Shown piece after piece: positions 20,604 through 29,081 of a stretch of 64,000 nt of DNA (positions within the stretch are counted from its first letter, which is position 1; each line of letters starts with the position of its first letter). This DNA is from Bacteroidales bacterium (GTDB lineage: Bacteria > Bacteroidota > Bacteroidia > Bacteroidales > CG2-30-32-10). The stretch covers positions 1 through 64,000 of the forward strand of contig DAOQAK010000015.1 in assembly GCA_035353855.1 (NCBI GenBank), written 5' to 3'. The position numbers were made by a program, and so were the translations under genes. The notes beneath the pieces were generated by a model. That model was not told the origin of the DNA, did not search any database, and worked only from the letters and a program-made list of their open reading frames with translations.

Positions 20604-21131
20604 TCAGTCTTCATTTCTGTCTGCTACGGTCAATACATTATCCCCATATATTGTTCCCATGGTGTTCAATGAATCGGAATTAATATATGTTCCCTGATAA
20701 ACCTCATTGATAATAATCGTGTTTTTATTATATATTTTTCCTGTTGCCTTACTTGTTATGATTCCTGTACCATAAGAGCCTGAAGTACCAAGCATAATTA
20801 TTTCCGTAAAAGTTGTCGGGTCAAAATCAATTTCATCATCATTGATAGTAGCGTTATAAGTTGATACATTTCCTTCCAATGATGTTTTTACAATCTGAAC
20901 TTTATCATCTTCACCTATATCAATTATATCAAGCTGTCCGGTATGATTGATCAAGCTCACAGGAATGTTCATCCCATTTATTTTTACAACAACATTCCCT
21001 GAAGTTTTGTAAGTATAATCCCCTTCAAAAACTTTTACGCCCTCTTTTTTGCATGATACTAAAAGCAGGCATGCAAGCATCAGTGGAGCCACCATTTTAA
21101 TTGTATTTTTTTTCATATTTACAGATTTCAT
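20604..21131 (-). CDS. Lipoprotein of unknown function in the efflux operon
   Basis: A 175-aa protein with a type II signal peptide and lipobox (LLLVSC, Cys near residue 27), followed by KKEG. The remainder is beta-rich with repeated short strands and no recognised family. A second ATG five codons in (21116) is an equally good start. Same strand as, and 87 bp upstream of, the adaptor gene, so a periplasmic or outer-membrane accessory role for the pump is possible but unproven. Confidence 0.7.
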   Translation of the reverse strand: MKSVNMKKNTIKMVAPLMLACLLLVSCKKEGVKVFEGDYTYKTSGNVVVKINGMNIPVSLINHTGQLDIIDIGEDDKVQIVKTSLEGNVSTYNATINDDEIDFDPTTFTEIIMLGTSGSYGTGIITSKATGKIYNKNTIIINEVYQGTYINSDSLNTMGTIYGDNVLTVADRNED

Positions 21132-21151
21132 ATTTCAACTATTTTTTTTCA

Positions 21152-21637
21152 TTAACTGATTTGTGTTATTATTTGATTTTTTTCGATACCAAGAAAATAA
21201 AGTTGTTCCGACATTACTTCTATTAATTCTTCTTTGCCGTTTATCAAAAATTTCATCACTGCTTTCACATTGCTGTTAATTATTATTTCTAATACGGTTA
21301 GTCCTGCAATGATATTCTTGCAAACAGAGTTTGTTTCTTTTGAAATGTAAAATACTTTTAATTGTTGCGAAAAGCGGCTTTCAAGAATTTTCAGTTCATC
21401 GTTATACAACGGATGGTTCTGCATTTTAGGAATACAATAAATTAATGTCAGGAAATTATTCGTATTCTCCGATAATCTTTTTTTCAGAAGATTGAATGTT
21501 TTCTGAATACCTTTTTCATCAGTGATGAAAACTAAATGTAAATCATTATTGTTAATAAAGGAGTCAGGGCCGGCTTCGCCTGAATGAATTACTGATGATC
21601 GAATTTGTCTTTGTCTTTTCTGCTTGCCCGGTTGCAT
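21152..21637 (-). CDS. Degenerate ferredoxin-reductase-like (NAD-binding half) protein
   Basis: A 161-aa protein lacking a signal peptide. The order of strands resembles the NAD-binding half of FNR-type reductases: LHLVFITDEKGIQKTFNLLK in place of the glycine-rich GGxGITP segment, then LIYCIPKMQNHPLYNDELK, and a C-terminus FLINGKEELIEVMSEQLY...GIEKNQI like the FICGPxxMI...LxxxGV end. The FAD domain is missing and the nucleotide-binding glycines are changed, so catalysis is doubtful. A role as a ligand or redox sensor is one option. It is first in the efflux operon, just downstream of an FNR-like box. The family call is tentative. Confidence 0.5.
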   Translation of the reverse strand: MQPGKQKRQRQIRSSVIHSGEAGPDSFINNNDLHLVFITDEKGIQKTFNLLKKRLSENTNNFLTLIYCIPKMQNHPLYNDELKILESRFSQQLKVFYISKETNSVCKNIIAGLTVLEIIINSNVKAVMKFLINGKEELIEVMSEQLYFLGIEKNQIITQIS

Positions 21638-21661
21638 TGTATCTAATTTGAGAATACAAAA

Positions 21662-21678
21662 TTCCGCAACCTGCGTAA
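21662..21678 (-). promoter_or_regulatory. Imperfect palindrome upstream of the efflux operon
   Basis: TTCCGCA-ACC-TGCGTAA is a 17-bp inverted repeat with one mismatch, 25 bp before the ATG at 21637. Possible regulator site. Confidence 0.35.
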
Positions 21679-21686
21679 CAAAGCTT

Positions 21687-21700
21687 TTGACTTAAATCAA
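21687..21700 (-). promoter_or_regulatory. FNR/CRP-like box between the regulator and the efflux operon
   Basis: TTGAC-TTAA-ATCAA matches the FNR-type consensus TTGAT-N4-ATCAA with one change. It lies in the 77-bp gap directly between the Crp/Fnr gene and the first gene of the efflux operon, 50 bp before that ATG. Confidence 0.55.
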
Positions 21701-21714
21701 AAAATAAAAATAAA

Positions 21715-22278
21715 TTATTTCCCTGCCCTTATTCTGCTTAATGTTTCTTGAGTGATTCCAAGGTATGAGGCTATATGCCCCAAGGATACACGCTGAAGGA
21801 TAGAAGTGTAATTTGTAAGGAAAGCGCTATAACGATCTTCTGCTGTTTGAAATTTTAAATTTATGATAAACTCCGACATTTGCTTTGTCATATCGTAAAC
21901 CACGTGGAAAGCAAATTTTGCCATCTGTGATTCTTTATCCAGCATCATTTCCATTTCAGAAAATTTTATTGAATATACAATTGAATCTTCCAGCAGTTCA
22001 CAAAAATCTTTAGCCGGGTTATTATAATAATAGCTGTCAATTGCGGTAATAAAAGAATTCTCTGGGAAAAACCAGGCTGTTACTTCACGACCATTTTCGG
22101 TATGATAATAAGTTCGGGCAAGCCCCTTTTCAATAAAGAAAATGTGGCGGCAAATGTCGTTTTGTTTAAATAAGTAATGTCCTTTAGGAAGTGACTCTTT
22201 TTTAAATACGGATATTATGCTTTCTTCTGATTCAGGAGATAATTTAGCAATATTTTTAATATAGGAAAGAAGATTCAT
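21715..22278 (-). CDS. Crp/Fnr-family transcriptional regulator
   Basis: A 187-aa regulator. A cyclic-nucleotide-binding-type beta roll at the N-terminus (LPKGHYLFKQNDICRHIFFIEKGLAR) is followed by a long helix and a short C-terminal winged HTH (SLGHIASYLGITQETLSRIRAGK). There are no clustered N-terminal cysteines for an Fe-S cluster, so it is not a classic oxygen-sensing FNR. The ligand is unknown. It is encoded directly upstream of the efflux operon on the same strand, with an FNR-like box between. It lies 27 bp after rpe and could be cotranscribed with it. Confidence 0.88.
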   Translation of the reverse strand: MNLLSYIKNIAKLSPESEESIISVFKKESLPKGHYLFKQNDICRHIFFIEKGLARTYYHTENGREVTAWFFPENSFITAIDSYYYNNPAKDFCELLEDSIVYSIKFSEMEMMLDKESQMAKFAFHVVYDMTKQMSEFIINLKFQTAEDRYSAFLTNYTSILQRVSLGHIASYLGITQETLSRIRAGK

Positions 22279-22305
22279 CAGTGGAGTTTTTTATAAAAAA
22301 ATATT

Positions 22306-22956
22306 TTAAAAATTTTTCAACCCAGCAATGGTCTTCAAAGGATCTTTAGATGAGAAAACATAATTCCCTGCAACAAGAACATCAGCGCCAGATTTTATAA
22401 GCATGGCAGCATTTGTATTATCTACACCTCCATCAATTTCAATCAGCGCTTTCGATTTCGATGCATTAATAAGCGCTTTAAGACTTACAACTTTAGAATA
22501 GGTATTTTCAATAAATTTTTGTCCGCCAAAACCGGGATTTACCGACATTATGCAAACCAAATCCACATCATTAATGATTTCGGAAAGTACATCCACCGGA
22601 GTATGAGGATTGATAACCACCCCGGCTTTCATATTCATTTGTTTTATTGCATGTATCGTTCGGTGCAAATGAACGCTGCCTTCATAATGTACACTTAATA
22701 TATCTGCTCCGGCTTCATAAAATTTCTCGATATAACGTTCAGGCTGGGTAATCATCAGATGTACATCAAGAGGTTTTTCTGCGACCTGTTTTATTCTTTT
22801 GATTACAGGAAATCCAATAGTGATATTGGGAACAAAAACGCCATCCATCACATCAATATGAATCCAGTCGGCTTTGCTTTTATTCAGCATTAATATTCCT
22901 TTTTCGAGATTTACAAAATCAGCCGATAATATTGAAGGTGAAATGAGGTGTTTCAT
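22306..22956 (-). CDS. rpe: Ribulose-phosphate 3-epimerase
   Basis: A 216-aa TIM-barrel enzyme of the pentose phosphate pathway that interconverts ribulose-5-P and xylulose-5-P. Family motifs are LISPSILSADF, HIDVMDGVFVPN (metal His and catalytic Asp), VMSVNPGFGGQKFI and IEIDGGV (second catalytic Asp). The frame extends four codons to a TTG; the ATG chosen here gives the usual N-terminus. It is separated from the upstream rpoD gene by a strong terminator. Confidence 0.96.
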   Translation of the reverse strand: MKHLISPSILSADFVNLEKGILMLNKSKADWIHIDVMDGVFVPNITIGFPVIKRIKQVAEKPLDVHLMITQPERYIEKFYEAGADILSVHYEGSVHLHRTIHAIKQMNMKAGVVINPHTPVDVLSEIINDVDLVCIMSVNPGFGGQKFIENTYSKVVSLKALINASKSKALIEIDGGVDNTNAAMLIKSGADVLVAGNYVFSSKDPLKTIAGLKNF

Positions 22957-23021
22957 AACTTTTTTCAAATTGAATATTGTAAATAATAAATGTCAAATTT
23001 ATAAAAATAAAATTTCAAAAA

Positions 23022-23058
23022 TAAAAAAGTCAGGCTTCGATAAACTCAGCCTGACCTT
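23022..23058 (-). terminator. Intrinsic terminator after rpoD
   Basis: On the minus strand GTCAGGCT, an 11-base loop, AGCCTGAC (23029-23055), then TTTTTTATTTT. A strong hairpin plus T-run ends rpoD before rpe. Confidence 0.88.
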
Positions 23059-23083
23059 TTAGAAAGTATTATTGTTTCATATA

Positions 23084-23947
23084 TTATCCCAAATAAGTTT
23101 TTAAAATTTTACTTCTCGATGTATGTTTCAATCTGCGGATTGCTTTTTCTTTTATCTGGCGGACACGCTCACGGGTAAGGTCAAACTTCTCTCCTATTTC
23201 TTCCAGTGTTAAAGCATGTTCGCCATTCAAGCCGAAATAAAAACGTATCACATCAGCTTCGCGGGGAGTAAGCGTTGATATAGCCCTGTCGATTTCTTTG
23301 CGAAGCGAATCGTAAAGCAAACCCGTTTCAGGAGTAGGACCATCATCATTCCTCAGCACATCATACATATTGGTTTCTTCACCCTGAACGATTGGTGCAT
23401 CCATTGAAACATGGCGACCTGAATTACGCAGCGATTCTTTTACTTCACCTTCTGAAATCTCAAGCAAATCGGCTATTTCATCAGGATTGGGTTCGCGTTC
23501 GTATGTTTGTTCAAGTTGCGAGAATGCTTTATTGATTTTATTGATAGCGCCAATTTTATTTAGCGGAAGCCTAACGATACGGCTTTGTTCTGCCAGCGCC
23601 TGTAATATCGACTGACGAATCCACCATACCGCATAAGAGATAAATTTAAATCCCCTGGTTTCATCAAAACGTTGTGCCGCTTTAATCAGTCCCAGGTTCC
23701 CTTCATTAATAAGGTCAGGAAGACTCAGACCCTGGTTCTGATACTGTTTGGAAACAGAGACAACAAATCGCAAATTAGCTTTGGTAAGCTTTTCAAGTGC
23801 AAACTGGTCACCGGCGCGTATTTTCTGAGCCAAAGCAACTTCTTCCTCGGCAGTAATCAGATCGACTTTTCCTATCTCCTGAAGATATTTATCAAGAGAG
23901 GCAGTCTCCCTGTTCGTTACCTGCTTTGTAATTTTAAGTTGTCTCAT
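23084..23947 (-). CDS. rpoD: Primary RNA polymerase sigma factor (sigma-70, RpoD/SigA)
   Basis: A 287-aa housekeeping sigma factor of the short Bacteroidota type, lacking the long region 1.1. Region 1.2 and 2 are seen in SLDKYLQEIG, DLINEGNLGLIKAA and FISYAVWWIRQSI. Region 3 follows, then region 4 with LTPREADVIRFYFGL and the HTH LTLEEIGEKFDLTRERVRQI. The frame starts at a TTG at 23953; the ATG two codons later gives the standard MRQLKIT start. It is 57 bp downstream of pnp and probably partly cotranscribed with it. Confidence 0.97.
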   Translation of the reverse strand: MRQLKITKQVTNRETASLDKYLQEIGKVDLITAEEEVALAQKIRAGDQFALEKLTKANLRFVVSVSKQYQNQGLSLPDLINEGNLGLIKAAQRFDETRGFKFISYAVWWIRQSILQALAEQSRIVRLPLNKIGAINKINKAFSQLEQTYEREPNPDEIADLLEISEGEVKESLRNSGRHVSMDAPIVQGEETNMYDVLRNDDGPTPETGLLYDSLRKEIDRAISTLTPREADVIRFYFGLNGEHALTLEEIGEKFDLTRERVRQIKEKAIRRLKHTSRSKILKTYLG

Positions 23948-24004
23948 ACACAAATATTATTTATAAACATTAGTTTATACGTATATGCGCCGGACTTTGT
24001 TTCA

Positions 24005-26149
24005 TTATTCTTTATTTGTCTTTGGCGGACGTGGTAAAAGTACTTTGCGTGAAAGTTTCATCTTTCCTGTTTTCTTATCAATATCGATAAGCTTAACTTC
24101 AATTATATCGCCTTCTTTCAACACATCTTCAACTTTTTCAACACGTGCCCAGTCGATTTCCGAAACATGTAATAATCCGTCTTTGCCCGGTAAAACTTCA
24201 ACAAAAGCTCCAAAAGGCATAATGCTTTTCACTTTTCCTTTATATACTTCACCTATTTCAGGAACAGCAACAATCTTTTTAATTCTATCTTTTGCAGCTT
24301 CTATAGATTCTTTGTCGGCTGCAAAAATATCAATGATACCATACTCTCCCACTTCTTCAATAATAATGGTGGAATTGGTTTCTTTCTGCATTTCCTGGAT
24401 GATTTTTCCACCGGGTCCTATAACAGCGCCGATAAATTCTTTAGGAATACTCATTTTCTCTATCCTTGGAACATGAGGTTTATAGTCGGTCCTTGGTTCA
24501 ATGATTGTTTTTTCAATTTCACCAAGTATATGCATTCTTCCGGCTTTTGCCTGCTGTAATGCCTGCATTAAAATTTCATACGAAAGGCCGTCAACTTTAA
24601 TATCCATCTGGCATGCAGTGATACCATCGCGGGTTCCGCAAACTTTAAAATCCATATCGCCTAAATGATCTTCATCACCAAGGATATCGGAAAGTACTGC
24701 ATATTTTTTTGTTTCTGTATCAGTGATAAGCCCCATTGCGATTCCAGAAACAGGTTTTTTTATTTTCACGCCTGCATCCATTAATGCCATTGTTCCGGCA
24801 CATACTGTAGCCATTGATGATGAACCGTTCGATTCCAAAATATCGGAAACAACTCTTATCGTATAAGGATTTTCATCAGATCCGGGGATCATTGGTTTTA
24901 AAGCACGCAGTGCAAGATTACCATGACCAATTTCGCGGCGACTTGTACCACGGTTCATTTTTACTTCACCTGTTGAAAATGAAGGGAAATTATAATGCAA
25001 TATAAAATTGCTTTTGCCTTCAATAACAGCGCCGTCAATAACCTGTTCGTCGAGTTTGGTTCCTAATGTTACCGTGGTAAGCGACTGGGTTTCGCCACGG
25101 GTAAAAATTGCTGAACCGTGAGCAGCAGGAAGATAATCTACCTCTGTCCATATCGGGCGTATTTCATCAAGCTTACGGCCATCAAGACGAATGCGGTCAT
25201 CAAGGATCATGTTGCGCATGGCTTTCTTTTCTACTTCATGATAATAGCGGTCGATAAGTGGTTTTTTTTCGGCACGCTGTTCCTCGGGAATGCTTTCAAT
25301 GAATTCAGCTTTTATAGCTTCAAAAGCATCTCCACGTTCGTGTTTATTTTTATTTCCTGACTTTGCACATTCGTATGCTTTTTTATAAGTAGCATCATAA
25401 ACCGCTTTCTTCAGATCAGCATCGTTCACTTCATGGCAATATTCACGTTTGGGGTTAGCTTTTGCAACCATTGCAGCGAGTTCCAGCTGCGCCTTACACT
25501 GAATTTTTATAGCATCATGGGCAAACTTCAAAGCTTCTACCATATCGGATTCCGAAATCTCTTTCATTTCACCTTCAACCATCACGATATTATCCATTGA
25601 TGCTGCCACCATAATATCAAGGTCGGCATAAGAAGCATCAACAAAAGTAGGGTTAACTGAAAATTTTCCATCAATACGAACTACTCTTACTTCGCTGATA
25701 GGACCATGAAATGGAATGTCGGAAACTGCAATAGCCGATGAAGCAGCCAAACAGGCAAGTGCATCGGGCATAATATTTTTATCAGCCGATATGAGTGAAA
25801 TCTGAACTTGTGTTTCTGCATGATAATCGTCGGGGAATAATGGTCTGAGTGCACGGTCAACAAGGCGAGCTATTAATATTTCATATTCCGAAGGGCGAGC
25901 TTCTCTTTTAAAGAAACCACCGGGAAAACGTCCTGCGGCAGCATATTTTTCCTGGTAATCAACGGATAAAGGTAAAAAATCAACATTTTCTGCGGCTTCT
26001 TTTTTAGTAACGATAGTTGCCAGCAACATGGTATCGCCCATTTTCACAACAGCAGAACCATCGGCTTGCTTAGCCAGTTTACCGGTTTCAATTGTTATTT
26101 GTCGGCCATCGCCTAAATCAAAGGTCTTTTGAATTCCTAATTGAGTCAT
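24005..26149 (-). CDS. pnp: Polynucleotide phosphorylase
   Basis: A 714-aa 3'-5' exoribonuclease and polyribonucleotide polymerase, part of the RNA degradation machinery. It has two RNase PH domains (about 10-230 and 325-550) with the linker helical domain between, then a KH domain (FIGAVIGPGGKIIQEMQKET) and a C-terminal S1 domain (GEVYKGKVKSIMPFGAFVEV). Full length for the family. Its 5' leader contains a hairpin (CCAGTC 26168-26173 with GACTGG 26200-26205), which may serve autoregulation as known for pnp in enterobacteria. Confidence 0.97.
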   Translation of the reverse strand: MTQLGIQKTFDLGDGRQITIETGKLAKQADGSAVVKMGDTMLLATIVTKKEAAENVDFLPLSVDYQEKYAAAGRFPGGFFKREARPSEYEILIARLVDRALRPLFPDDYHAETQVQISLISADKNIMPDALACLAASSAIAVSDIPFHGPISEVRVVRIDGKFSVNPTFVDASYADLDIMVAASMDNIVMVEGEMKEISESDMVEALKFAHDAIKIQCKAQLELAAMVAKANPKREYCHEVNDADLKKAVYDATYKKAYECAKSGNKNKHERGDAFEAIKAEFIESIPEEQRAEKKPLIDRYYHEVEKKAMRNMILDDRIRLDGRKLDEIRPIWTEVDYLPAAHGSAIFTRGETQSLTTVTLGTKLDEQVIDGAVIEGKSNFILHYNFPSFSTGEVKMNRGTSRREIGHGNLALRALKPMIPGSDENPYTIRVVSDILESNGSSSMATVCAGTMALMDAGVKIKKPVSGIAMGLITDTETKKYAVLSDILGDEDHLGDMDFKVCGTRDGITACQMDIKVDGLSYEILMQALQQAKAGRMHILGEIEKTIIEPRTDYKPHVPRIEKMSIPKEFIGAVIGPGGKIIQEMQKETNSTIIIEEVGEYGIIDIFAADKESIEAAKDRIKKIVAVPEIGEVYKGKVKSIMPFGAFVEVLPGKDGLLHVSEIDWARVEKVEDVLKEGDIIEVKLIDIDKKTGKMKLSRKVLLPRPPKTNKE

Positions 26150-26167
26150 AAAATTTAAATTAAAATA

Positions 26168-26205
26168 CCAGTCCCTTTTATTGAAATGAGATTTCTACAG
26201 ACTGG
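26168..26205 (-). promoter_or_regulatory. Leader hairpin of pnp
   Basis: CCAGTC and GACTGG form a 6-bp stem with a 26-base loop, 19 bp before the pnp ATG. pnp mRNAs in other bacteria carry leader stem-loops used in autoregulation; that role here is inference. Confidence 0.3.
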
Positions 26206-26273
26206 AATAAAGTGAATAAAAAAAAATAAATAGTTGTATAATATCATATGTGGAGCACAAACATTCAAAAACA

Positions 26274-26305
26274 CAAAAAAGGCAATAGCATGAATGTATT
26301 GCCTT
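26274..26305 (-). terminator. Intrinsic terminator after rpsO
   Basis: On the minus strand GGCAATA, nine bases, TATTGCC (26281-26303) followed by TTTTTT. It separates rpsO from pnp. Confidence 0.8.
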
Positions 26306-26329
26306 TCTTCTTTCCAGGAAACATAAAAA

Positions 26330-26599
26330 TTACTTCCTGATATTAAGTTTTTTAATAATAGCCCTGTACCGATCTATTTCGGTGTTTTTCAGATAGTCGA
26401 GTATTCTTCTTCTTTTAGCAACAAGACCTACAAGAGCACGCTCTGTTCCAAGATCTTTTTTGTTTTCTTTCAGATGCTCAGTAAGGTGAGTTATCCTGTG
26501 TGTAAATAAAGCTACTTGTCCTTCTGCAGAACCTGAATCAAACTCAGATTTACCAAATTCTTTAAAAAATTCTCTTTTCTTTTCAGTTGTCAAATACAT
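26330..26599 (-). CDS. rpsO: 30S ribosomal protein S15
   Basis: An 89-aa ribosomal protein, exact family length. It binds the central domain of 16S rRNA. Conserved blocks are DSGSAEGQVALFTHRITHLTEHL, seen as GSAEGQVALFTHRI then LTEHLK, followed by VAKRRRILDYLK. It has its own promoter at 26641 and terminator at 26274, and is followed by pnp, the classic rpsO-pnp order. Confidence 0.97.
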   Translation of the reverse strand: MYLTTEKKREFFKEFGKSEFDSGSAEGQVALFTHRITHLTEHLKENKKDLGTERALVGLVAKRRRILDYLKNTEIDRYRAIIKKLNIRK

Positions 26600-26640
26600 A
26601 AATGCTTACTGTTTAATGTTTTTCTTATCTTAATGGGGTG

Positions 26641-26672
26641 CAAAAATAAGGAATTCTTTTTATATGAACAAA
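26641..26672 (-). promoter_or_regulatory. rpsO promoter
   Basis: On the minus strand TTTG (26669-26672), 20 bp, TATTTTTG (26641-26648) fits the Bacteroidetes consensus and would give a leader of about 35 nt before the rpsO ATG. Confidence 0.72.
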
Positions 26673-26765
26673 AAATAAACAAATTTATTTTCATCCCCCT
26701 GTTTTTATATTCATTCTTATCCATTTTTAAAAAACGAAAAGAACGGACAATACAGATAGGAACAT

Positions 26766-26918
26766 TTATATACCGACAGAAAAGAGTTTTGCAAAAATAT
26801 TTTTTTGTTTTCTGTACGGTATAACTCGTTCTAAACAGTTTTGCCTTTGCAAACCTGATAAGAACGAGTATAAATAAAAAGTTTTTGTAATTGCTACCTG
26901 TTCCGTATCGGTATATAA
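26766..26918. repeat. Palindromic intergenic element with TATATACCGA ends (153 bp)
   Basis: Perfect 11-bp terminal inverted repeats TTATATACCGA (26766-26776) and TCGGTATATAA (26908-26918). Inside are a long hairpin (TATACCGACAGAAAA with TTTTCTGTACGGTATA, one bulge) and a second hairpin ACTCGTTCT/AGAACGAGT (26824-26869). It lies between the rpsO promoter and the 3' end of a porP gene. No reading frame. Confidence 0.75.
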
Positions 26919-26928
26919 CATTGCAAAT

Positions 26929-27858
26929 CTAATAATTATTGAGAACATATTTTACAGAAATCTCAAAAGTTTTAGGAATATATGATGTAGAAAGAAACTC
27001 AAAACCACCGCCTAAAGTGATAGCATGGTTTTGCACCCCGAATCCGACATATGCAAAATGTTCATCATAAGGATGAAATTTATATTTATATCCTGCACCA
27101 AAAAGAAGCCTGTAATAATATTTCCCTGCACCCACATGGTATGGAAATTTTTTACTTACAAAATAATCATTCAGAAAAATAAAACTGTTGTAAGGCTGGT
27201 ATTGTGAAATCAAATTTAAATGCCATATTGAACTTGCATTCTTGTTCCACGCATAATGATAACCGAACTGGGCAATATATTTCCTTCGAATAATGAAATC
27301 ACCTTTATCAAAACAATTTACTTCTGGCTGCATAAGATGATCAACAGACACGCCTGCATAAAACCTATCAGAATTTACAAGTAAACCCAATGAAATATCA
27401 TAATCATCCATTCCATAAATCATCGAATCAAAACTTATAGAATCTGCTGAATACAATACAATATCTTTATTATAAACATATCCCAACTTTAAAGAAGGTG
27501 ATATATTGATATTATTTTCGAGACTTATTTTCGGGGCATATATTGCTCCCAAATACATTGATGATTTAAGCTGGTTATGTGTCTGGTTAAAATTCCCCAA
27601 TATTCCTATTCCTCCGCGAAGCATACGCGTATAGGTATCCATAGAAAAAAAATACGAATTATTATCAGGCTTATTTTTATTATCATTATTATTAAAATTA
27701 AAGGAAAAGGATGTTTTGCCATTGGCTCCTGCAAACGAAGGGTTATAATATGTTGCAGCCGCCATGATATGGTCGTACGCTACATCGGATTGAGCCCGGC
27801 AAAATATAATGCCATGAAAAAGCAAACTAAAAACAAATATGTTTTTTTTAAAAACCAT
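26929..27858 (-). CDS. PorP/SprF family type IX secretion membrane protein
   Basis: A 309-aa outer-membrane protein with signal peptide (MVFKKNIFVFSLLFHGIIFCRAQS). It has the family N-terminus YDHIMAAATYYNPSFAG, then beta-barrel strands such as GGIGILGNFNQ and GAGYKYKFHP. PorP/SprF proteins work with the T9SS, attaching or presenting secreted adhesins and motility proteins. The frame is open upstream to 27927, but this ATG gives a proper signal peptide and overlaps the anti-sigma-like gene by 11 bp, suggesting coupling in one operon. Confidence 0.88.
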   Translation of the reverse strand: MVFKKNIFVFSLLFHGIIFCRAQSDVAYDHIMAAATYYNPSFAGANGKTSFSFNFNNNDNKNKPDNNSYFFSMDTYTRMLRGGIGILGNFNQTHNQLKSSMYLGAIYAPKISLENNINISPSLKLGYVYNKDIVLYSADSISFDSMIYGMDDYDISLGLLVNSDRFYAGVSVDHLMQPEVNCFDKGDFIIRRKYIAQFGYHYAWNKNASSIWHLNLISQYQPYNSFIFLNDYFVSKKFPYHVGAGKYYYRLLFGAGYKYKFHPYDEHFAYVGFGVQNHAITLGGGFEFLSTSYIPKTFEISVKYVLNNY

Positions 27859-28519
27859 TATAATTAAAGTGAGGTACCAGAACTTTCGACCTTTTAATTT
27901 TTCCTTTTTTTGTATTGTTTGTATCAACCTGTTTTAAATAATTTTTTGTATTCTTTGATTTAACAGATGGAACAACAAGTGTTGAAGTATATTTTATATT
28001 TACCGGTTTTGCAGGAATGCACAAATCAATATCATTTTCCAATTCTTCAATAAATGATATACCAGAAGAAATTTCTTTATCAGGCTTTATAACATCACAA
28101 AGCTCATTATTATTAATATGTATTTTGATTGTTGCATCAGATCTTACCGGTTTGGTTGTATTTTCGGACGGGATTACCTCTTCAGTTATTTCATGATTAT
28201 CATTTTTTATTTCATGGATTTGATTAATTGAAGCAGAAAGCTTATTCGCCTGAATCATGTTGTGTCCATTCTTAGCAGCAACAACCGGGGCTTTATCTGA
28301 ATGCATGAAGAATAGTGGTGAAATTATTATTACCAGCGACAACATAAATAATAATATGTTATTGAATAAAAATCCCTTTTTGTTATTTTTCTTGTTGGGC
28401 ATTTCTTTATCCAGCAACTGCTCAAAATTTTTCCATTGCTCCGGGCTATAACTTTCCATGTTTCTCTCATGTTCAAGAAAGTTGTTTCTGAAAAAATTAT
28501 CAATATTCATTTTACTCAT
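27848..28519 (-). CDS. Anti-sigma-factor-like single-pass membrane protein
   Basis: A 223-aa protein with a cytosolic acidic N-terminus (about 1-50, including SPEQWKNFEQLLDKEM), one TM helix (NNILLFMLSLVIIISPLFF) and a low-complexity periplasmic tail. The start overlaps the sigma stop by 4 nt (ATGA), so translation is coupled. Position, topology and coupling are those of an ECF anti-sigma factor, though no zinc-binding (ZAS) motif is seen. The partner and signal are inferred. Confidence 0.7.
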   Translation of the reverse strand: MSKMNIDNFFRNNFLEHERNMESYSPEQWKNFEQLLDKEMPNKKNNKKGFLFNNILLFMLSLVIIISPLFFMHSDKAPVVAAKNGHNMIQANKLSASINQIHEIKNDNHEITEEVIPSENTTKPVRSDATIKIHINNNELCDVIKPDKEISSGISFIEELENDIDLCIPAKPVNIKYTSTLVVPSVKSKNTKNYLKQVDTNNTKKGKIKRSKVLVPHFNYNGF

Positions 28520-29058
28520 ATCATTATGCTTACAAGGGTGAGTTTTTCTTTTAACATTTTTCTGCTTTCCGACAAATACCACCTTGATGTTCCTTCGCTT
28601 ACTCCTATTCTTTCGGCAATCTCTTTATGCGAGAACCCATCAATAGCGTATAAATTAAAAACCATGCGATATATATTCGGCAGGTTATGTACCATATCAT
28701 AAAGTTCATTAATATCGAACATATCCTCTTCTATTTCTATTTTAACAGGAACATCTTTGTAATCGTCAATATATTTAAATACTTCTTTGTATTTTTTATT
28801 CGACCTGATATAATCAATTGCTTTGTTTACAATAATTCTTCTTGCCCAACCTTCAAAACTTCCATCGCATTTATACTGTTCAATATTTTTAAACATATTG
28901 ATAAAACCATCGTTCAATACTTCAAGCGCTTCCTCCCTGTCCTTGATATACCTCACACATACTGCATAAAACCTGCTGAAAAATTTTTCATAAACGAATT
29001 TTTGCGCAGAACGTTCGTTCTTTTTACAAGCTTCTATTATTTCTGTATTTATATTCAT
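28516..29058 (-). CDS. ECF-type RNA polymerase sigma factor
   Basis: A 180-aa sigma factor with only regions 2 and 4. Region 2 reads FSRFYAVCVRYIKDREEALEV, then NDGFINMFKNIEQYKCDGSFEGWARRI (in parts), the usual DNA-melting segment. Region 4 has the HTH GFSHKEIAERIGVSEGTSRWYLS. It heads an operon with an anti-sigma-like gene and porP/sprF. This layout recalls sigma factors controlling T9SS genes (such as SigP of Porphyromonas). A palindromic repeat lies directly upstream. Confidence 0.93.
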   Translation of the reverse strand: MNINTEIIEACKKNERSAQKFVYEKFFSRFYAVCVRYIKDREEALEVLNDGFINMFKNIEQYKCDGSFEGWARRIIVNKAIDYIRSNKKYKEVFKYIDDYKDVPVKIEIEEDMFDINELYDMVHNLPNIYRMVFNLYAIDGFSHKEIAERIGVSEGTSRWYLSESRKMLKEKLTLVSIMI

Positions 29059-29081
29059 TTAAATAGCTTAAAAGCTATATT

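Noticed and set aside
23985..24476. 163-codon plus-strand frame opposite pnp
   Set aside because: Antisense shadow of the KH/S1 part of pnp; low-complexity Ser/Thr-rich translation.
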